DNA from: Bog-756 sp963769765
GTDB taxonomy: Bacteria > Actinomycetota > Acidimicrobiia > Acidimicrobiales > RAAP-2
DNA: 64,000 nucleotides
Direction of reading: 5' to 3'
NCBI GenBank assembly: GCA_963769765.1
Contig: CAVYNA010000006.1
Location: 308,436-372,435 of the forward strand
Shown here: piece by piece, positions 33,908 to 43,024 of the stretch
Layout: each line of letters begins with the position of its first letter
Position numbering within the stretch: the first letter of the stretch is position 1
Notes under the pieces: generated by a model
What the model was told of the DNA's origin: nothing
Databases searched by the model: none
Seen by the model: only the letters and a program-made list of their open reading frames with translations
Program-made: the position numbers and the translations under genes

Positions 33908-34861
33908 TTGGCCGTCGTCACGATGAAGCAGTTGCTCGGCGCGGGCGTCCACTTCGGACACCAGACCCGCCGGTGGAACCCCAAGATGCGAAGGTTCATC
34001 CTCGGGGAGCGCAACGGGATCTACCTGATCGACCTGCGCCAGACCATGCGGGGCATCGAGGAGGCCTACGTCTACGTCCGTGACCTCGTCGCCGGGGGAG
34101 GCACCATCCTCTTCGTCGGAACGAAGAAGCAGACGCAGGGGCCCGTGGCCGACTACGCCGATGCGTGCGGCATGCCCTACGTGAACGAACGTTGGCTGGG
34201 CGGCATGCTCACCAACTTCCAGACCGTCTCGACCAGGGTCAACCGGATGAAGGAGTTCGAGGCGATGCAGCGGGCCGGCGACTTCGACGCGATGCCGAAG
34301 AAGGAGGCGCTGCGCCACACCCGCGAGCTGGAGAAGCTTCAGCGGAATCTCGGAGGAATCCGGAGTCTCGACAGGCTGCCCGACGCCATCTTCGTGATCG
34401 ACACCAAGAAGGAGCACATCGCGGTCACCGAGGCGAACAAGCTGGGCCTGCCGGTGGTCGCGGTGGTCGACACCAACTGCGACCCCGACGTGATCACCCA
34501 TGTCATCCCGGGGAACGACGACGCGATCCGCTCGGGTGCACTGCTCTGCCGGGTGGTCGCGGACGCCGTCGTCGAAGGTCGGTTCATCGCCGAGCAGCGG
34601 CCGACCGCGCCACCGCCCTCCCCGCCCGCTCCCGCAGCGCAGGCAGCCTCGCCGCCGCCACCGGCGGCCGCTCCGGAGCCGGCGGCCACCGAGGCCACTC
34701 CGCCACCGGCGGCCACCGAGGCTGTTCCGGAGCCGGCAGCCACCGAGTTGACGGACGGGACCCCCGGGCCCGCGGTCGCCGTGGCCGCCGACCCCGCGAA
34801 CGAGGACCTTCCTCCGGCGGCACCGGAGGCTTCCGAGCCGATCCTCGGCGACGAGGCCTGA
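33908..34861 (+). CDS. rpsB: 30S ribosomal protein S2
   Basis: 317 residues. Residues 1 to about 225 are standard S2: LLGAGVHFGHQTRRWNPKMR, FIGTKKQ-like FVGTKKQTQG, NERWLGGMLTNFQTV, PGNDDAIRS. The last ~90 residues are a Pro/Ala/Glu-rich low-complexity tail, unusually long for S2. The start is TTG 33908 behind AAAGGAG. The 180-bp leader (33728-33907) has a TACGAT box at 33776-33781 and a CCCCC/GGGGG hairpin near 33851-33865 that could serve S2 autoregulation (inference). Confidence 0.96.
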   Translation: MAVVTMKQLLGAGVHFGHQTRRWNPKMRRFILGERNGIYLIDLRQTMRGIEEAYVYVRDLVAGGGTILFVGTKKQTQGPVADYADACGMPYVNERWLGGMLTNFQTVSTRVNRMKEFEAMQRAGDFDAMPKKEALRHTRELEKLQRNLGGIRSLDRLPDAIFVIDTKKEHIAVTEANKLGLPVVAVVDTNCDPDVITHVIPGNDDAIRSGALLCRVVADAVVEGRFIAEQRPTAPPPSPPAPAAQAASPPPPAAAPEPAATEATPPPAATEAVPEPAATELTDGTPGPAVAVAADPANEDLPPAAPEASEPILGDEA

Positions 34862-34863
34862 GG

Positions 34864-35658
34864 ATGGCCGGTTACTCCGCGAAGGACGTGCAGCGGCTCC
34901 GCCAGTCGACCGGCGTGGGCATGCTCGACGCCAAACGAGCGCTCGAGGAGAACGACGGGGACATGGACGCGGCGACCCGCTGGCTCCGTGAGCAGGGTCT
35001 CGCCAGCCAGGCAAAGCGGGCCGATCGCGAGGCCAGCGAAGGTGCCGTTGCGATCGGTCGGGCAGACGGCGTCGCGTCGATCGTGCAGCTGCGCTCCGAG
35101 ACCGACTTCGTCGCGAAGTCGCCGGAGTTCGTGGCGCTGGTCTCCGAGCTCGCGGACCTCGTGGCCGCTGACGGTGAGTCCGCGATCGATTCGCGAGCAG
35201 ACGAGCTCGAAAAGATGCGCACGTCCCTCAAGGAGAACATCTCGGTAGGCCAGGTGATCCGCATCGTCGCGCCCGAGGGCGGCGCGGTCGACTCCTACCT
35301 CCACCTGCAGGCCGGCCGCGGCGTCAACGCCGTCGTCGTCGCCCTCGCGGGCGGGAGTGCCGACCTGGCCCACGACATCGCCACCCACATCGCCTTCGCA
35401 CGACCGAGCTACATCTCCCGCGACGAGGTGCCGGCCGCAGAGATCGACGCCGAGCGCGAGACGGTCGAGCGGATCGCCCGCAACGAAGGCAAGCCCGACG
35501 CCGCGCTCGCGAAGATCGTGGAGGGACGGATGTCGGGCTGGTACAAGGAGAGGGTCCTCCTCGACCAGGGGTACGTGAAGGACGAGAAGAAGACAGTCGC
35601 CGCGCTGCTCGGACCGGCGACGGTCACCCGGTTCGCCCAGGTTGTCGTCGGCGACTGA
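34864..35658 (+). CDS. tsf: Elongation factor Ts
   Basis: Guanine-nucleotide exchange factor for EF-Tu. 264 residues with the UBA-like N-terminus (VQRLRQSTGVGMLDAKRALE) and the TDFVAKSPEF motif, then EGRMSGWYKERVLLDQGYVK. ATG 34864 lies 2 bp after rpsB, the conserved rpsB-tsf pair. Confidence 0.97.
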   Translation: MAGYSAKDVQRLRQSTGVGMLDAKRALEENDGDMDAATRWLREQGLASQAKRADREASEGAVAIGRADGVASIVQLRSETDFVAKSPEFVALVSELADLVAADGESAIDSRADELEKMRTSLKENISVGQVIRIVAPEGGAVDSYLHLQAGRGVNAVVVALAGGSADLAHDIATHIAFARPSYISRDEVPAAEIDAERETVERIARNEGKPDAALAKIVEGRMSGWYKERVLLDQGYVKDEKKTVAALLGPATVTRFAQVVVGD

Positions 35659-35665
35659 GGCCACG

Positions 35666-36385
35666 GTGGGCACACGCCAGCGGATCGTGCTCAAGATGTC
35701 GGGCGAGGCGCTGGCCTCCTCCGCCTCGGACGAGACGATCGACGCAGCGGCCGTCGAGCAGCTCGCTGTCGAGATCGCGCGCTCGCGCTCCGAACTCGAC
35801 CTCGAACTGGCCGTGATGATCGGCGGGGGCAATATCTGGCGTGGCACGACGGGTGCCGGCGCCGGCATGGATCGCGCGACCTCGGACGCCATGGGCATGC
35901 TTGCCACGGTGATCAATGCGCTGGCCCTCCAGGACGCTCTCGAGCACCACGGGCAGCCGACGCGGGTGCTGTCCGCGGTCCAGATGGCCGAAGTCGCCGA
36001 GCCCTACATCCGTCGGAGAGCCATCCGCCACCTCGAGAAGGGCCGGGTCGTGATCTTCGCGGCGGGCATGGGGAACCCGTACTTCACCACTGACACCTCC
36101 GCGGCCCTCCGCGCCGCCGAGATCGAAGCGGAGCTGCTCTGCAAGGGCACGCACGGCGGAGTCGACGGGGTCTACTCGGCGGATCCGAGGCTGGACCCCA
36201 CCGCGACCCGGTACGAAGAGCTCTCCTTCATGGACGTCGTCGCGAAGGACCTGCGGGTGATGGACCTCACCGCCATCACCTTCTGCAAGGACAACGGACT
36301 GCCGATCCGCGTCTTCGACCTGATGGCGCCCGGCAACATCGAGCTCGCGCTCTCCGGTGGAGCGATTGGCACCCTCATCAGGTGA
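35666..36385 (+). CDS. pyrH: UMP kinase
   Basis: Amino-acid-kinase-family UMP kinase, 239 residues: RIVLKMSGEALA at the start, MIGGGNIWRGTTGAGAGMDR, AAGMGNPYFTTDTSAALRAA and the C-terminal FDLMAPGNIELALSG. I chose GTG 35666 (GAGG 5 nt upstream, canonical N-terminus). An in-frame TTG 35642 inside tsf would add eight residues. It is part of the common rpsB-tsf-pyrH-frr cluster. Confidence 0.96.
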   Translation: MGTRQRIVLKMSGEALASSASDETIDAAAVEQLAVEIARSRSELDLELAVMIGGGNIWRGTTGAGAGMDRATSDAMGMLATVINALALQDALEHHGQPTRVLSAVQMAEVAEPYIRRRAIRHLEKGRVVIFAAGMGNPYFTTDTSAALRAAEIEAELLCKGTHGGVDGVYSADPRLDPTATRYEELSFMDVVAKDLRVMDLTAITFCKDNGLPIRVFDLMAPGNIELALSGGAIGTLIR

Positions 36386-36431
36386 TTTCCCTCCACATCA
36401 ACACCCAGGCGTCGGCGCCCAGCGTGCTGGC

Positions 36432-36437
36432 TACGCT
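36432..36437 (+). promoter_or_regulatory. Putative -10 box of frr
   Basis: TACGCT ends 9 nt before ATG 36447, with no Shine-Dalgarno sequence. The 61-bp gap after pyrH leaves room for a separate promoter. Confidence 0.4.
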
Positions 36438-36446
36438 GGACCGCTG

Positions 36447-37016
36447 ATGGATGACGACCTCACGGCCCTTGTGGTCGCCGACGCCACGGAGCACATGGCG
36501 AAGGCGGTCGACCATGCCCGGGGCGAGTTCGGCGCCGTCCGCACCGGCCGGGCCACCCCTGCGCTGGTCGAGCATCTGAAGATCGACTACTACGGCGCCG
36601 AGACGGAACTCCGCCAGCTCGCGGGCTTCAGCGTGCCCGAAGCGCGGCTGCTCGTCGTCTCGCCCTACGACAAGGGGTCGCTCGCCGCGATCGAGAAGGC
36701 GTTGCAGGGCTCCGATCTCGGGATCACCCCGTCGAACGACGGGTCGGTGATCCGCCTGAGCTTCCCGGTCCCGACCGAGCAGCGGCGGAAGGAGCTGGTC
36801 AAGCTGGTGCGCCAGAAGGCGGAGGAGGGCAGAGTGACCGTGCGAAACATCCGGCGCGCGGCCCGGCACGACCTCGATTCGATGCAAAAGGACGGCGATC
36901 TCTCGAGCGACGAGCTCGAGCGGGTGGAAAAGGACCTCGACAAGCTCACCCAGGATCACGTGTCCGCGATCGAAAAGCTCCTCGCGCACAAAGAGCAGGA
37001 GCTCCTCGAGATCTGA
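36447..37016 (+). CDS. frr: Ribosome recycling factor
   Basis: 189 residues: EFGAVRTGRATPALVEHLKI, SPYDKGSLAAIEKALQGSDL, GVIRLSFPVPTEQRR-type segment (here SVIRLSFPVPTEQRRKELVK), and RNIRRAARHDLDSMQKDGDL. With EF-G it splits post-termination ribosomes. ATG 36447 is set by family length and an upstream -10 box. Confidence 0.97.
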   Translation: MDDDLTALVVADATEHMAKAVDHARGEFGAVRTGRATPALVEHLKIDYYGAETELRQLAGFSVPEARLLVVSPYDKGSLAAIEKALQGSDLGITPSNDGSVIRLSFPVPTEQRRKELVKLVRQKAEEGRVTVRNIRRAARHDLDSMQKDGDLSSDELERVEKDLDKLTQDHVSAIEKLLAHKEQELLEI

Positions 37017-37063
37017 CACCCCTCGGGCCCGACAAGGGCCCGGCAGACGGGAGGACAACGGAC

Positions 37064-39127
37064 GTGGACAACGGCCCCGAGCAGCGAGATGACGACATCA
37101 CCCGGTTCGACCTTCCCGCGACGCGCGTCGAGTCGGGCGGTCCGGGCACCGACCGTGTGCGGATCGTCGGCGCGGAGCCGGCGGGGGAGGCGACCTCGGA
37201 GCTCCCGTTGGTCGGGGCCGACGAACCCGATGTCGCGCCGGTTGTCGAGGGCATGGCTGACGAGGGTCCGGGTGGGGTCCGGCTGACCGACGAGCCGGCC
37301 CGACATGAAGCGCCCGACGCGGTCGCGCCGGTCGAACCGGGCGGGACCGCAATGCCGGCCGGACCGACGACCGAGCTGCCGCACTGGACCGAGCCGGCCA
37401 CCGGTCAGGTGCCCGCCGTCCTCGCACGTGGCAACGAAGACGACTCGGGAGCCGACTCCGGCGTCATCCCGCCGGCGTGGCGCGAGGAGCATGCCGACTG
37501 GGTCGCCCACGAGGAGCAGTTCGACGCGTCCGTTCTGGGTGGTGACCACGAAACGCTCGGTTCGCTCGACGAGACCGACGACACGCGCACCGAGCGACGG
37601 CCCTGGGAGTTCAGCCTCGACGAGGGGTCCGCTCCGCGGCCGGTCGTGCCGACCGCCACGACGGCTTCCGACCCTCTCGAGCCGACCGTCGCTGCGAGCG
37701 GTCAGACGGGCGAGGCGCGCCACGTGGACGAGACCGGGGTCCTCCCGACGGTCGCGGCGGCGTCGGTGCCGCCGCACGACGGCAGCGAGGCGCCAGGCGC
37801 GCACGACGCCCCCTTGGAAGAGGGTGACCTGCCCGGCCAGACCGCGGCGCGGCCGACCGGCACCCAGCGCCCGGGCCGGATGCGCCGCAACGGACTGCGG
37901 CCGGGCCGGCTGCGGGCGAAGCGTCCGTCGGACGAGGACGCCTTCTCGGAGCCACCGCTCGCCGCCGAGCCACCCGGAGCTTCGGTGACCGACGTCCCCG
38001 GAGCCGGCCGCAAGCGGGTCGGGCTTTCGGGGCTGGCCGCTGCCGACCGCAGCGCGGAGCTCGACCGGGATCTCACGTCGGCCGGGAGGATCGACGATAC
38101 CGAAACCGACGACGGCGCCGGATCGAGCGCGGAGGTGCTGGTGGCCGCTGCCGCGGTCGTGGCACCTGCCCGGACCTTCGGACTGCGCGGCCCGCGTCGC
38201 CGCTCTCCCGAGCGGGCCGGCGGATCAGAGTGGGCGACGGGAGGCGGCCCGCCGGCACCACGCCGGACGCGGTCCGCGCCCGGGTCGGCGAGGTCGTCTG
38301 GAAGGGCTCCCACCAGCGGGCTCGCGGTCCGGATCGGAACCGGACTGGCGGTCGCCGCGGTCGCCCTGGTCGCCTTCAAGTTGGGCACCGTGACCTCCGT
38401 CGCATTGACGGTCGTCGTCGTCACGTTCGCAGCCGGCGAGTGCTTCGGCGTCCTGCGACGGGCCGGCTACCACCCGGCGACCCTGCTCGGGCTCGTGGGC
38501 ACCATCTCGCTCATGATCGGTGCCTATACCAAGGGGGTCGCCGCACTCCCGCTGATCTTGGTGCTGATCACCGTGTTCACCCTGCTGTGGTACCTCTTCG
38601 GTGTCGAGCGCGGGAGTCCGGTCGCCGGCGCCGCGGCCACTCTGCTCACCGTCATGTGGGTCTCCCTGCTCGGGTCGTTCGCCGGGCTGCTGCTCGCACC
38701 GTCCCTCTTCCCCGACCGGCACGGCATCGCCTTTCTGGTCGGGGCGATCGTCGCGACCGTCGCCAACGACGTGGGCGCGCTGGTGATCGGGGGGTGGCTC
38801 GGCAGCCGCCCGCTCGCTCCGACGATCAGCCCGAACAAGACGTGGGAGGGCTTCTTCGGCGGCGCGGTCTTCTCGGTCCTCATCTCGGCGGTCGTGGTCG
38901 GCTCCATCCACCCGTGGTCGGCCGCGCACGCGGCGCTTCTCGGGCTCGTCGTCGCGGTCGTCGCCCCGATCGGCGACCTGTGCGAGTCACTCCTCAAGCG
39001 CGACCTCCGCCTGAAGGACATGGGGACCCTGTTGCCCGGTCACGGTGGGGTGCTCGACCGTGTCGACGGGCTGCTCTTCGTGCTCCCGGCCACCTACTAC
39101 CTGGTGCGCGCACTCAACATCGGCTGA
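37064..39127 (+). CDS. cdsA: Phosphatidate cytidylyltransferase with a long N-terminal extension
   Basis: Makes CDP-diacylglycerol from phosphatidate and CTP in the membrane. 687 residues, more than twice the usual ~280. The first ~400 residues are acidic, Pro/Glu/Asp/Thr-rich and probably disordered, ending in basic clusters (GRMRRNGLRPGRLRAKRPSD). The catalytic part (about 420-687) has around eight transmembrane helices and the family signature SLLKRDLRLKDMGTLLPGHG followed by GVLDRVD, with PNKTWEGFFGG before it. GTG 37064 follows a GGAGG site. It sits between frr and dxr, the common gene order. Confidence 0.93.
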   Translation: MDNGPEQRDDDITRFDLPATRVESGGPGTDRVRIVGAEPAGEATSELPLVGADEPDVAPVVEGMADEGPGGVRLTDEPARHEAPDAVAPVEPGGTAMPAGPTTELPHWTEPATGQVPAVLARGNEDDSGADSGVIPPAWREEHADWVAHEEQFDASVLGGDHETLGSLDETDDTRTERRPWEFSLDEGSAPRPVVPTATTASDPLEPTVAASGQTGEARHVDETGVLPTVAAASVPPHDGSEAPGAHDAPLEEGDLPGQTAARPTGTQRPGRMRRNGLRPGRLRAKRPSDEDAFSEPPLAAEPPGASVTDVPGAGRKRVGLSGLAAADRSAELDRDLTSAGRIDDTETDDGAGSSAEVLVAAAAVVAPARTFGLRGPRRRSPERAGGSEWATGGGPPAPRRTRSAPGSARSSGRAPTSGLAVRIGTGLAVAAVALVAFKLGTVTSVALTVVVVTFAAGECFGVLRRAGYHPATLLGLVGTISLMIGAYTKGVAALPLILVLITVFTLLWYLFGVERGSPVAGAAATLLTVMWVSLLGSFAGLLLAPSLFPDRHGIAFLVGAIVATVANDVGALVIGGWLGSRPLAPTISPNKTWEGFFGGAVFSVLISAVVVGSIHPWSAAHAALLGLVVAVVAPIGDLCESLLKRDLRLKDMGTLLPGHGGVLDRVDGLLFVLPATYYLVRALNIG

Positions 39128-39147
39128 TCTTCGGGCAGGCTAGGGGG

Positions 39148-40392
39148 ATGACCTCCCAGGTCCGAGCCCGCGCGCGCCACCTCCCGAACCCCGATGCGGG
39201 CCGGTCCGATCCGTCCAGTTCGTCCGGTCCGACAACCGTGAGCCTGGTCGGTTCCACCGGTTCGATCGGAACTCAGGCGGTCGAGGTGATCGAGGCCTGC
39301 CCCGACCGGTTCGACGTCGTGGCCCTCGGCGCGGCCCGCTCGGTCGAGGCCCTGAGCCACCAGGCCCGGCGTCTCCGTCCGTCGGTGGTCGCCATCGGCG
39401 AGCCCGGCCTCGCCCCGGAACTCGCCCGCTCGCTCCCGCCCGGGATCGAGGTGGTGACCGGCTCCGAGGGGTTCGCGTCGATCGCGCGCATCGCCGATGT
39501 CGTCGTGAACGGGGTCGTGGGATTCGCCGGACTGCAGGTGACCCTGGCCGCACTCCGAGCCGGCCGCCGCCTCGCGCTCGCCAACAAGGAGTCGATCATC
39601 GCGGGTGCGCCGGTCGTCCAGCCTGCCCGTCGCACTCCGGGGGCGGAGATCATCCCCGTCGACTCGGAGCACTGCGCCCTCCACCAGTGCCTCCGGGCCG
39701 GGGCAGCCGGCGACGTCGCCCGCCTCGTGCTCACGGCGTCGGGCGGGCCGTTCCGGGCGAAGAGCGCCGAGGAGCTCGCGACCGTCCAGGTGGCGGACGC
39801 GCTCGCACACCCGACGTGGTCGATGGGGCCGAAGATCACCGTCGACTCGTCCACGCTCATGAACAAGGGACTCGAGGTCATCGAAGCCCACGAGCTCTTC
39901 GGGATCCCGTTCGACGCCATCGACGTGGTGGTCCATCCCCAGTCGATCGTTCACTCGATGGTGGAATTCGTCGACGGGGCGGTCCTCGCGCAGCTGTCAC
40001 TGCCCGACATGCGCCTCCCGATCGGGTACGCCCTCGCGTACCCCGACCGGCTCGGGGTGCCCTTCGGCGCCATCGACTGGGGCAGGCTCTCGACTCTCGA
40101 GTTCGAACCTCCCGACCTGCGGCGCTTCCCGTGCCTCGACCTCGCCTGCCGGGCCGGTCGGACCGGCGACCTCGCCCCTGCCTGGCTCAACGCGGCGAAC
40201 GAGGCGGCAGTAGGCGCCTTCCTCGCCGGACGGATCGCATGGACGACGATCGCCGAGGTGGTCGAAGCCACGCTCGAGCGCTACGACGGCGGTCCGGAGG
40301 GGCACGAGCGGACCGTCGACGACGTCCTCGACGCCGACGCGACCGCCCGCGGCATCGCCGAGCAGGTGGTCACGACGAGGGAGGCCGCATGA
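39148..40392 (+). CDS. dxr: 1-deoxy-D-xylulose 5-phosphate reductoisomerase
   Basis: Second step of the MEP isoprenoid pathway. 414 residues: NADPH-binding VSLVGSTGSIGTQAVEVIEA after a ~30-residue N-terminal extension, ALANKESIIAGAPV, IIPVDSEHCALHQCL, metal/substrate site VTASGGPF-like LTASGGPFR, and HPTWSMGPKITVDSSTLMNK. ATG 39148 is the upstream start; GTG 39238 would give a shorter protein beginning directly at the dinucleotide fold. The stop overlaps the next gene (ATGA). ispG, another MEP gene, is two genes downstream. Confidence 0.95.
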   Translation: MTSQVRARARHLPNPDAGRSDPSSSSGPTTVSLVGSTGSIGTQAVEVIEACPDRFDVVALGAARSVEALSHQARRLRPSVVAIGEPGLAPELARSLPPGIEVVTGSEGFASIARIADVVVNGVVGFAGLQVTLAALRAGRRLALANKESIIAGAPVVQPARRTPGAEIIPVDSEHCALHQCLRAGAAGDVARLVLTASGGPFRAKSAEELATVQVADALAHPTWSMGPKITVDSSTLMNKGLEVIEAHELFGIPFDAIDVVVHPQSIVHSMVEFVDGAVLAQLSLPDMRLPIGYALAYPDRLGVPFGAIDWGRLSTLEFEPPDLRRFPCLDLACRAGRTGDLAPAWLNAANEAAVGAFLAGRIAWTTIAEVVEATLERYDGGPEGHERTVDDVLDADATARGIAEQVVTTREAA

Positions 40393-41672
40393 ACGGCATC
40401 GGCGCGACCACCGGTCGGGTGGTCGACCCCAAGCGGGCCGTGGTCGAGCTCGTCCTCGCGGTGTCGGTGATCACGGCGGTCGCGGTGGCGACCGGCTGGG
40501 GGGACCTCCTCGCGTTCATCGCGTGCATCGTCGTGATCGTGATGGTGCACGAAGGTGGCCACTTCCTGGCCGCCAAGCGCGGTGGCATGAAGGTCACGGA
40601 GTACTTCTTCGGGTTCGGGCCTCGCCTCTGGTCGTTCCGCCGGGGCGAGACAGAGTACGGGATCAAGGCGATCCCGCTCGGGGGGTACGTGAAGATCCCC
40701 GGGATGACCAATCTCGAGGAGGTCGATCCCACCGACGAGGCGCGGACCTACCGCCAACAGCCCTTCGGTGCCCGGCTGCTCGTCGCGGTGGCCGGATCGG
40801 CCATGCACTTCCTCATGGCTTTCGTCCTACTCCTCGCGTTGTTGACGTTCGTCGGCGTGCCCAACACCGACCGGGTTCAGATCCAGGGGCTGGCCACGGT
40901 CGCCGGCCATCCGGGCCCCGCCTCGGTCGCCGGCCTGCGCGTCGGGGACGTGTTGGTCTCCGTCGACGGGAAGCCGGTCCGCGGCGACGCGGGCGTGCTC
41001 ACCTCGACGGTGCACGCCAATGCGGGACGTCCGGTGTCGGTCGTGGTCGACCGCGCCGGGCAGCAGGTGATGCTCACCGTCGTCCCTGCCAACGGGCGGA
41101 CCGCACACGAGTCCGGGGTGGTCGCGCCGGCCGGAACGGGCGCGTTCGGTGTGGTCGGTGTGAGCCTCGGCTCGCCCACCGAGCGCGTGACGCCACTGCG
41201 GGCGCTCGCGACGACCGGCTCGGACCTCGTCCGGTTCACCTGGGCATCGATCGTCGGGGTCGCGCACCTCTTCTCGCCCGCCGGGGTTGCCCAGCGCCTC
41301 CACCAGGCGACCAACGCGACTGCGGCCAGCCAGGCCGCGGCCAACGGCACGCGGGTCAGCTCGCTCGTGGGGGTGTTCCAGATCGGCGGGGACGCCGTGC
41401 ACGCGGGCATCGGCGACCTGCTCGTGATCCTCGTCTCGATCAACATCTTCGTCGGGATCTTCAACCTCTTCCCGATGCTGCCTCTCGACGGCGGACACGT
41501 GGCGATCGCCGTCTACGAGCGGATCCGCACCGGCAGGCGAAGGACGCAGTACCACGCGGACGTGGCGAAGCTCATGCCCTTCACCTGGCTGATGGTGATG
41601 TTCCTCGGCGTCCTCATGACCACGGCGCTGCTCACCGACATCCTCCACCCGATGGCCAACCCGTTCGGCTGA
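40389..41672 (+). CDS. Site-2 protease family zinc metalloprotease (RseP/Rip1-like)
   Basis: Intramembrane protease; relatives cleave anti-sigma factors to release sigma factors. 427 residues. Zinc motif HEGGH at 54-58 within transmembrane helix FIACIVVIVMVHEGGHFLAA, then GFGPRLWSFRRGETEYGIKA, a PDZ domain (about 160-240; VAGLRVGDVLVSVDGKPV), and the C-terminal LDG motif MLPLDGGH. ATG 40389 overlaps the dxr stop. The order cdsA-dxr-rip-ispG is conserved in actinobacteria. Confidence 0.93.
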   Translation: MNGIGATTGRVVDPKRAVVELVLAVSVITAVAVATGWGDLLAFIACIVVIVMVHEGGHFLAAKRGGMKVTEYFFGFGPRLWSFRRGETEYGIKAIPLGGYVKIPGMTNLEEVDPTDEARTYRQQPFGARLLVAVAGSAMHFLMAFVLLLALLTFVGVPNTDRVQIQGLATVAGHPGPASVAGLRVGDVLVSVDGKPVRGDAGVLTSTVHANAGRPVSVVVDRAGQQVMLTVVPANGRTAHESGVVAPAGTGAFGVVGVSLGSPTERVTPLRALATTGSDLVRFTWASIVGVAHLFSPAGVAQRLHQATNATAASQAAANGTRVSSLVGVFQIGGDAVHAGIGDLLVILVSINIFVGIFNLFPMLPLDGGHVAIAVYERIRTGRRRTQYHADVAKLMPFTWLMVMFLGVLMTTALLTDILHPMANPFG

Positions 41673-41729
41673 TCGCGGAGCCGGCCCGGCCGGAGCCGGT
41701 TCAGGCTGCGCCGGCCCTACCATGGAGCC

Positions 41730-42977
41730 ATGGGACGTGCGACCTCGTCGTTGGCTGAGCGGCGTCCGACGCGACAGATCCACGTGGGATCGGTGGCCGT
41801 CGGCGGTCGTGCACCGGTGACGGTGCAGTCGATGACCACCACCAAGACGGCTGACACGGAGGGAACGCTCGCCCAGATCTACGCCCTCGCCGGTGCAGGC
41901 GCGGACCTGGTGCGCTGCACCTGCAACGAGGAGGCAGCCGCCGAGGGGCTCGCCCACATCGTGCCGCGCTCGCCGGTCCCGATCATCGCCGACATCCACT
42001 TCCACCATGAAATGGCGCTCGCCGCCCTCGAAGCCGGGGTGCACGGCCTTCGCCTCAATCCGGGCAACCTCCGGAAGGAGGTCGAGATCAAGCAGGTCGC
42101 CGCCGAGGCCAAGGATCGCGGTGTGCCGATCCGCATCGGTGTCAACGCGGGCTCGCTCCACCCCGACCTCTACAAGCGGTTCGGGGGCGCCACCCCCGAG
42201 GCCCTCGTCGAATCGGCCCGTATGGAGCTCGCCTACTTCGAAGACGTGGGCTTCGACGACGTCAAGATCTCCGTGAAGGCGTCGTCCGTGCCGCTCATGA
42301 TCGAGGCGTACCGGCTCGCGTCGGCGACGTTCGACCACCCGCTCCACCTCGGGGTCACCGAGGCCGGACCACCGCCTGGCGGGCTCTTGAAGGGGACCGC
42401 AGGCATCGGGACCCTCCTCGCCGAGGGCATCGGCGACACCATCCGCTACTCGTTGACCGCCGATCCGGTCGAGGAGGCGCACGCCGGCCGACAGCTCCTC
42501 GAAGTGCTCGGCCTCCGTGAACGGCGCGGCCTCGACCTCATCGCGTGTCCGAGCTGCGGCCGAGCCGAGATCGACGTGATCGCCGTGGCCAACGCGGCTC
42601 AACGGGCGCTCGAGGGACGGAACCTCCCCATCCAGGTCGCGGTGATGGGTTGCGTGGTCAACGGACCCGGCGAGGCGCGCGAGGCCGACCTCGGGATCGC
42701 CGCGGGCAAGCGTCGCGGCCACCTCTTCATCAAGGGGAAGATCGTGCGGGTCGTCCCCGAGGACGAGATGGTCGACGCGCTGGTCGCCGAGGCGGAGCAG
42801 CTGGTGGCCGAAGGCGTCGAATCCCGGCTCGCGGCGGCCGATGCCGGCGCAGAGGCGGCCGCGGAGGCCGACCGCCGCGCCCTCCTCGACGACCAGGGGA
42901 CCGACGCCAACGCGTCTGGCGCGAAGGTCGAGCTGATCCGCAAACGGTTCGGTGAGGAGCAGCCGCCGACCGGCTGA
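41730..42977 (+). CDS. ispG: 4-hydroxy-3-methylbut-2-en-1-yl diphosphate synthase
   Basis: [4Fe-4S] enzyme of the MEP pathway. 415 residues: TIM-barrel part with VTVQSMTTTKTADTEGTLAQ and LRLNPGNLRKEVEI, and C-terminal cluster-binding part with CPSCGRAEID and GCVVNGPGEAREADLGIA. The Ala/Glu-rich C-terminal ~50 residues exceed the bacterial norm. ATG 41730 has a TACCAT box a few bases upstream (about 41718-41723). Confidence 0.96.
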   Translation: MGRATSSLAERRPTRQIHVGSVAVGGRAPVTVQSMTTTKTADTEGTLAQIYALAGAGADLVRCTCNEEAAAEGLAHIVPRSPVPIIADIHFHHEMALAALEAGVHGLRLNPGNLRKEVEIKQVAAEAKDRGVPIRIGVNAGSLHPDLYKRFGGATPEALVESARMELAYFEDVGFDDVKISVKASSVPLMIEAYRLASATFDHPLHLGVTEAGPPPGGLLKGTAGIGTLLAEGIGDTIRYSLTADPVEEAHAGRQLLEVLGLRERRGLDLIACPSCGRAEIDVIAVANAAQRALEGRNLPIQVAVMGCVVNGPGEAREADLGIAAGKRRGHLFIKGKIVRVVPEDEMVDALVAEAEQLVAEGVESRLAAADAGAEAAAEADRRALLDDQGTDANASGAKVELIRKRFGEEQPPTG

Positions 42978-43010
42978 GGCGTGGCGCCGGGGAGCCCAGA
43001 GGTCGGACGC

Positions 43011-43016
43011 TACGAT
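43011..43016 (+). promoter_or_regulatory. Putative -10 box of proS
   Basis: TACGAT ends 8 nt before ATG 43025, no Shine-Dalgarno sequence in between; another example of the leaderless pattern. Confidence 0.4.
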
Positions 43017-43024
43017 CACGGCCC

